64,000 nucleotides of DNA, taken from Methylibium rhizosphaerae. GTDB taxonomy: Bacteria; Pseudomonadota; Gammaproteobacteria; Burkholderiales; Burkholderiaceae_C. The notes under the pieces were generated by a model that ran no database searches, was not told the DNA's origin, and saw only the letters and a list, made by a program, of their open reading frames with translations. The stretch spans positions 44,916 through 108,915 of the forward strand of contig NZ_SWAR01000020.1 in assembly GCF_006386545.1 (NCBI RefSeq), written 5' to 3'. Made by a program: the position numbers and the translations under genes. Positions 62,829 to 64,000 of this stretch are shown here, piece after piece. How positions within the stretch are numbered: the stretch's first letter is position 1; each line of letters opens with the position of its first letter.

Positions 62829-62866
62829 GGCCTGTTAACGCTATGTGGAGCCTCACGTGACCCAGG
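62825..62866. repeat. Second copy of the CTAGGGCCTGTTAACGC repeat
   Basis: The 29 bp from 62825 match the left end of the element at 53225 with one mismatch (ctagggcctgttaacgctat then g/t, tggagcctc), and similarity weakens after that. The copy begins inside the TAG stop of the DUF1161-like gene and reaches the next gene, whose ribosome site GGAG (62847-62850) is part of the repeat. No matching right end follows. Confidence 0.65.
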
Positions 62867-63861
62867 AAACGGGCGCCATCTGTACTGCCCTGCTGACGGT
62901 GTTGGCACTCCTGCTCGCGTCGCCCGCACCGGCGCAGGACGGCCCCGTGCGCCAGTGGCTCAAGGAACGCCGGCAGCAGCGCCAGCAGCCACCGCCCGCC
63001 GGCCCGCTCGCACCGGGCGACCACCGTTTCACGCTGCAGCATGACGGCCTTGCGCGCGCCTACCGCGTGCACGTGCCGGCCAGCTACCTCGCCCAGCGGC
63101 CGGCTGCGCTGCTGGTGGCCCTGCACGGCGGCGGCGGCAACATGGATTTCCAGGCCGACGACTCGAAGTACGGCCTGCTCTCCAAGTCCGAACGCGAAGG
63201 CTTCGTGGTCGTGTTCCCCAACGGCTACAGCAAGCTCGCCAGCGGCAAGTTCGCCACCTGGAATGCCGGCCGCTGCTGCGGCGCGGCGCGCGACGCGAAG
63301 GTCGATGACGTGGGGTTCATCCGCGAAGTGGTGGCGCGGGTGAGCACACAGCTCGACATCGACCCGCAACGCGTCTATGCCACCGGCATGTCCAACGGCG
63401 GTCTGATGGCGTACCGGCTGGCCTGCGAAGCGTCCGACGTCTTCAGCGCCATCGCGCCCGTGGCCGGTACCGACAACACAGTGAGCTGCACGCCGGCGCG
63501 GCCGGTGTCGGTGCTGCACATCCATGCGAAGAACGACTCGCACGTGCTGTTCGAAGGCGGCGCAGGGCCCGACTCGGTGGCCAGGCACCTCGTGACCGAC
63601 TTCACCTCGGTGCCGGACAGCGTGGCGAAATGGGCCGCGCTCAACGGCTGTGCCGCGACGCCACCGAAGCGGGTGCTGGAGAAACCGGGCGCCTATTGCG
63701 AGGAACACGCGCCTTGCCGCGGCGGCGCCCGGGTGCAGTCGTGCGTCACCGAGTCCGGCGGCCACTCATGGCCAGGAGGCACCAAGGCACGAGCGGCCGA
63801 GTCGCCTTCGACGGCGATCTCAGCCAACGACGTGATGTGGGAGTTCTTCAGCCGCAGGTGA
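62857..63861 (+). CDS. PHB-depolymerase/feruloyl-esterase-like secreted hydrolase
   Basis: A 334-residue alpha/beta hydrolase of the poly(3-hydroxybutyrate) depolymerase/LpqC group. Signal peptide (LLTVLALLLASPAPAQD), oxyanion LLVALHGGGGN, nucleophile GMSNGGLMAYRLAC, acidic region VLHIHAKNDSHVLFEGG and late His in TESGGHSWPGG. Cys pairs are typical of secreted members. The start GTG 62857 has GGAG six bases upstream, supplied by the repeat; GTG 62845 is an alternative. The natural substrate may be a short polyester or a feruloylated sugar. Confidence 0.88.
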   Translation: MTQETGAICTALLTVLALLLASPAPAQDGPVRQWLKERRQQRQQPPPAGPLAPGDHRFTLQHDGLARAYRVHVPASYLAQRPAALLVALHGGGGNMDFQADDSKYGLLSKSEREGFVVVFPNGYSKLASGKFATWNAGRCCGAARDAKVDDVGFIREVVARVSTQLDIDPQRVYATGMSNGGLMAYRLACEASDVFSAIAPVAGTDNTVSCTPARPVSVLHIHAKNDSHVLFEGGAGPDSVARHLVTDFTSVPDSVAKWAALNGCAATPPKRVLEKPGAYCEEHAPCRGGARVQSCVTESGGHSWPGGTKARAAESPSTAISANDVMWEFFSRR

Positions 63862-63877
63862 AGACGACCGCGCCTGT

Positions 63878-64000
63878 TCACCCCTGCGCCACCTCGTGCG
63901 CCGCCATCAGCTCCAGCGCCTTCACCAGCGCCGAGTGATCCAGCTGCCCCCAGCCCTGCGCCGCGCACGCCTGCATCAGCTGCGCCGCCCCCGCCGTCTG
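63878..64000 (-). CDS. Hydroxyacid dehydrogenase of the GarR/GlxR/LtnD type (C-terminal part, cut by window edge)
   Basis: Only the last 40 residues are visible: QTAGAAQLMQACAAQGWGQ, LDHSALVKALELMA and AHEVAQG, which resemble the end of beta-hydroxyacid dehydrogenases (3-hydroxyisobutyrate, tartronate-semialdehyde or L-threonate type) where D-x-SAL precedes the last helix. It would fit the aldarate context of garD. It is convergent with the esterase (16-bp gap). Confidence 0.55.
   Translation of the reverse strand, partial: QTAGAAQLMQACAAQGWGQLDHSALVKALELMAAHEVAQG

Overview
The window reads as a chromosomal segment of a GC-rich (by eye close to 70 %) betaproteobacterium of the order Burkholderiales. 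The evidence is gene content: a Bug-type solute-binding protein, DUF1841 and DUF3563 proteins, a mat (malonate) operon, an XdhABC/GuaD purine cluster, a GarD-type galactarate dehydratase, and dense packing with many short gene overlaps. A Rhizobacter/Sphaerotilaceae-like relative would fit, but that is inference. No rRNA, tRNA, CRISPR array, phage or intact insertion sequence was seen. Both window edges cut a gene (MarC on the left, a hydroxyacid dehydrogenase on the right).

Layout. 0-4.5 kb: marC and a CHASE-PAS-GAF-GGDEF-EAL c-di-GMP protein, divergent around an FNR-type box, followed by a small GRDP-like protein whose C-terminus carries five AWCGVEP repeats. 4.5-12.9 kb: an apparent six-gene minus-strand operon (LuxR-type regulator, FAD oxidoreductase, B12-type radical SAM enzyme, hybrid histidine kinase, alpha/beta hydrolase, isoaspartyl peptidase). 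13-18.6 kb: MaoC hydratase, orphan ParA, KefF/KefC, DUF1841, RutE-like reductase, TSUP permease. 18.7-25.1 kb: DUF3455 lipoprotein, two paralogous AraC regulators around a winged-helix/PAS regulator, and two adjacent lipoproteins, one a predicted beta-helix. 25.1-27.1 kb: a candidate type III secretion effector with a textbook PIP/hrpII box and correctly spaced -10 element. 27.3-32.7 kb: malonate operon (MatR, MatA, Bug receptor, enoyl-CoA hydratase, MatB). 32.7-47.6 kb: purine uptake and catabolism (adenine deaminase, BMP-type ABC transporter, NCS2 permease, guanine deaminase, LysR, XdhA, XdhB, XdhC). 47.6-59 kb: assorted accessory genes (LysR, GST, SDR, VOC, SRPBCC, YCII, AlkD-like, P450, arginase-like, glycolipid-binding-like). 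59.3-64 kb: galactarate dehydratase and its LacI regulator divergent around two perfect palindromes, a DUF1161-like protein, a PHB-depolymerase-like esterase and the end of a hydroxyacid dehydrogenase.

How parts work together. The purine cluster can import purines or nucleosides, deaminate adenine to hypoxanthine and guanine to xanthine, and oxidise both to urate; no urate-degrading gene is in the window. The mat genes activate malonate to malonyl-CoA and decarboxylate it to acetyl-CoA under MatR. Best leads for something new: the PIP-box effector candidate, the AWCGVEP multi-repeat protein, and the two-component-system/B12-radical-SAM operon.
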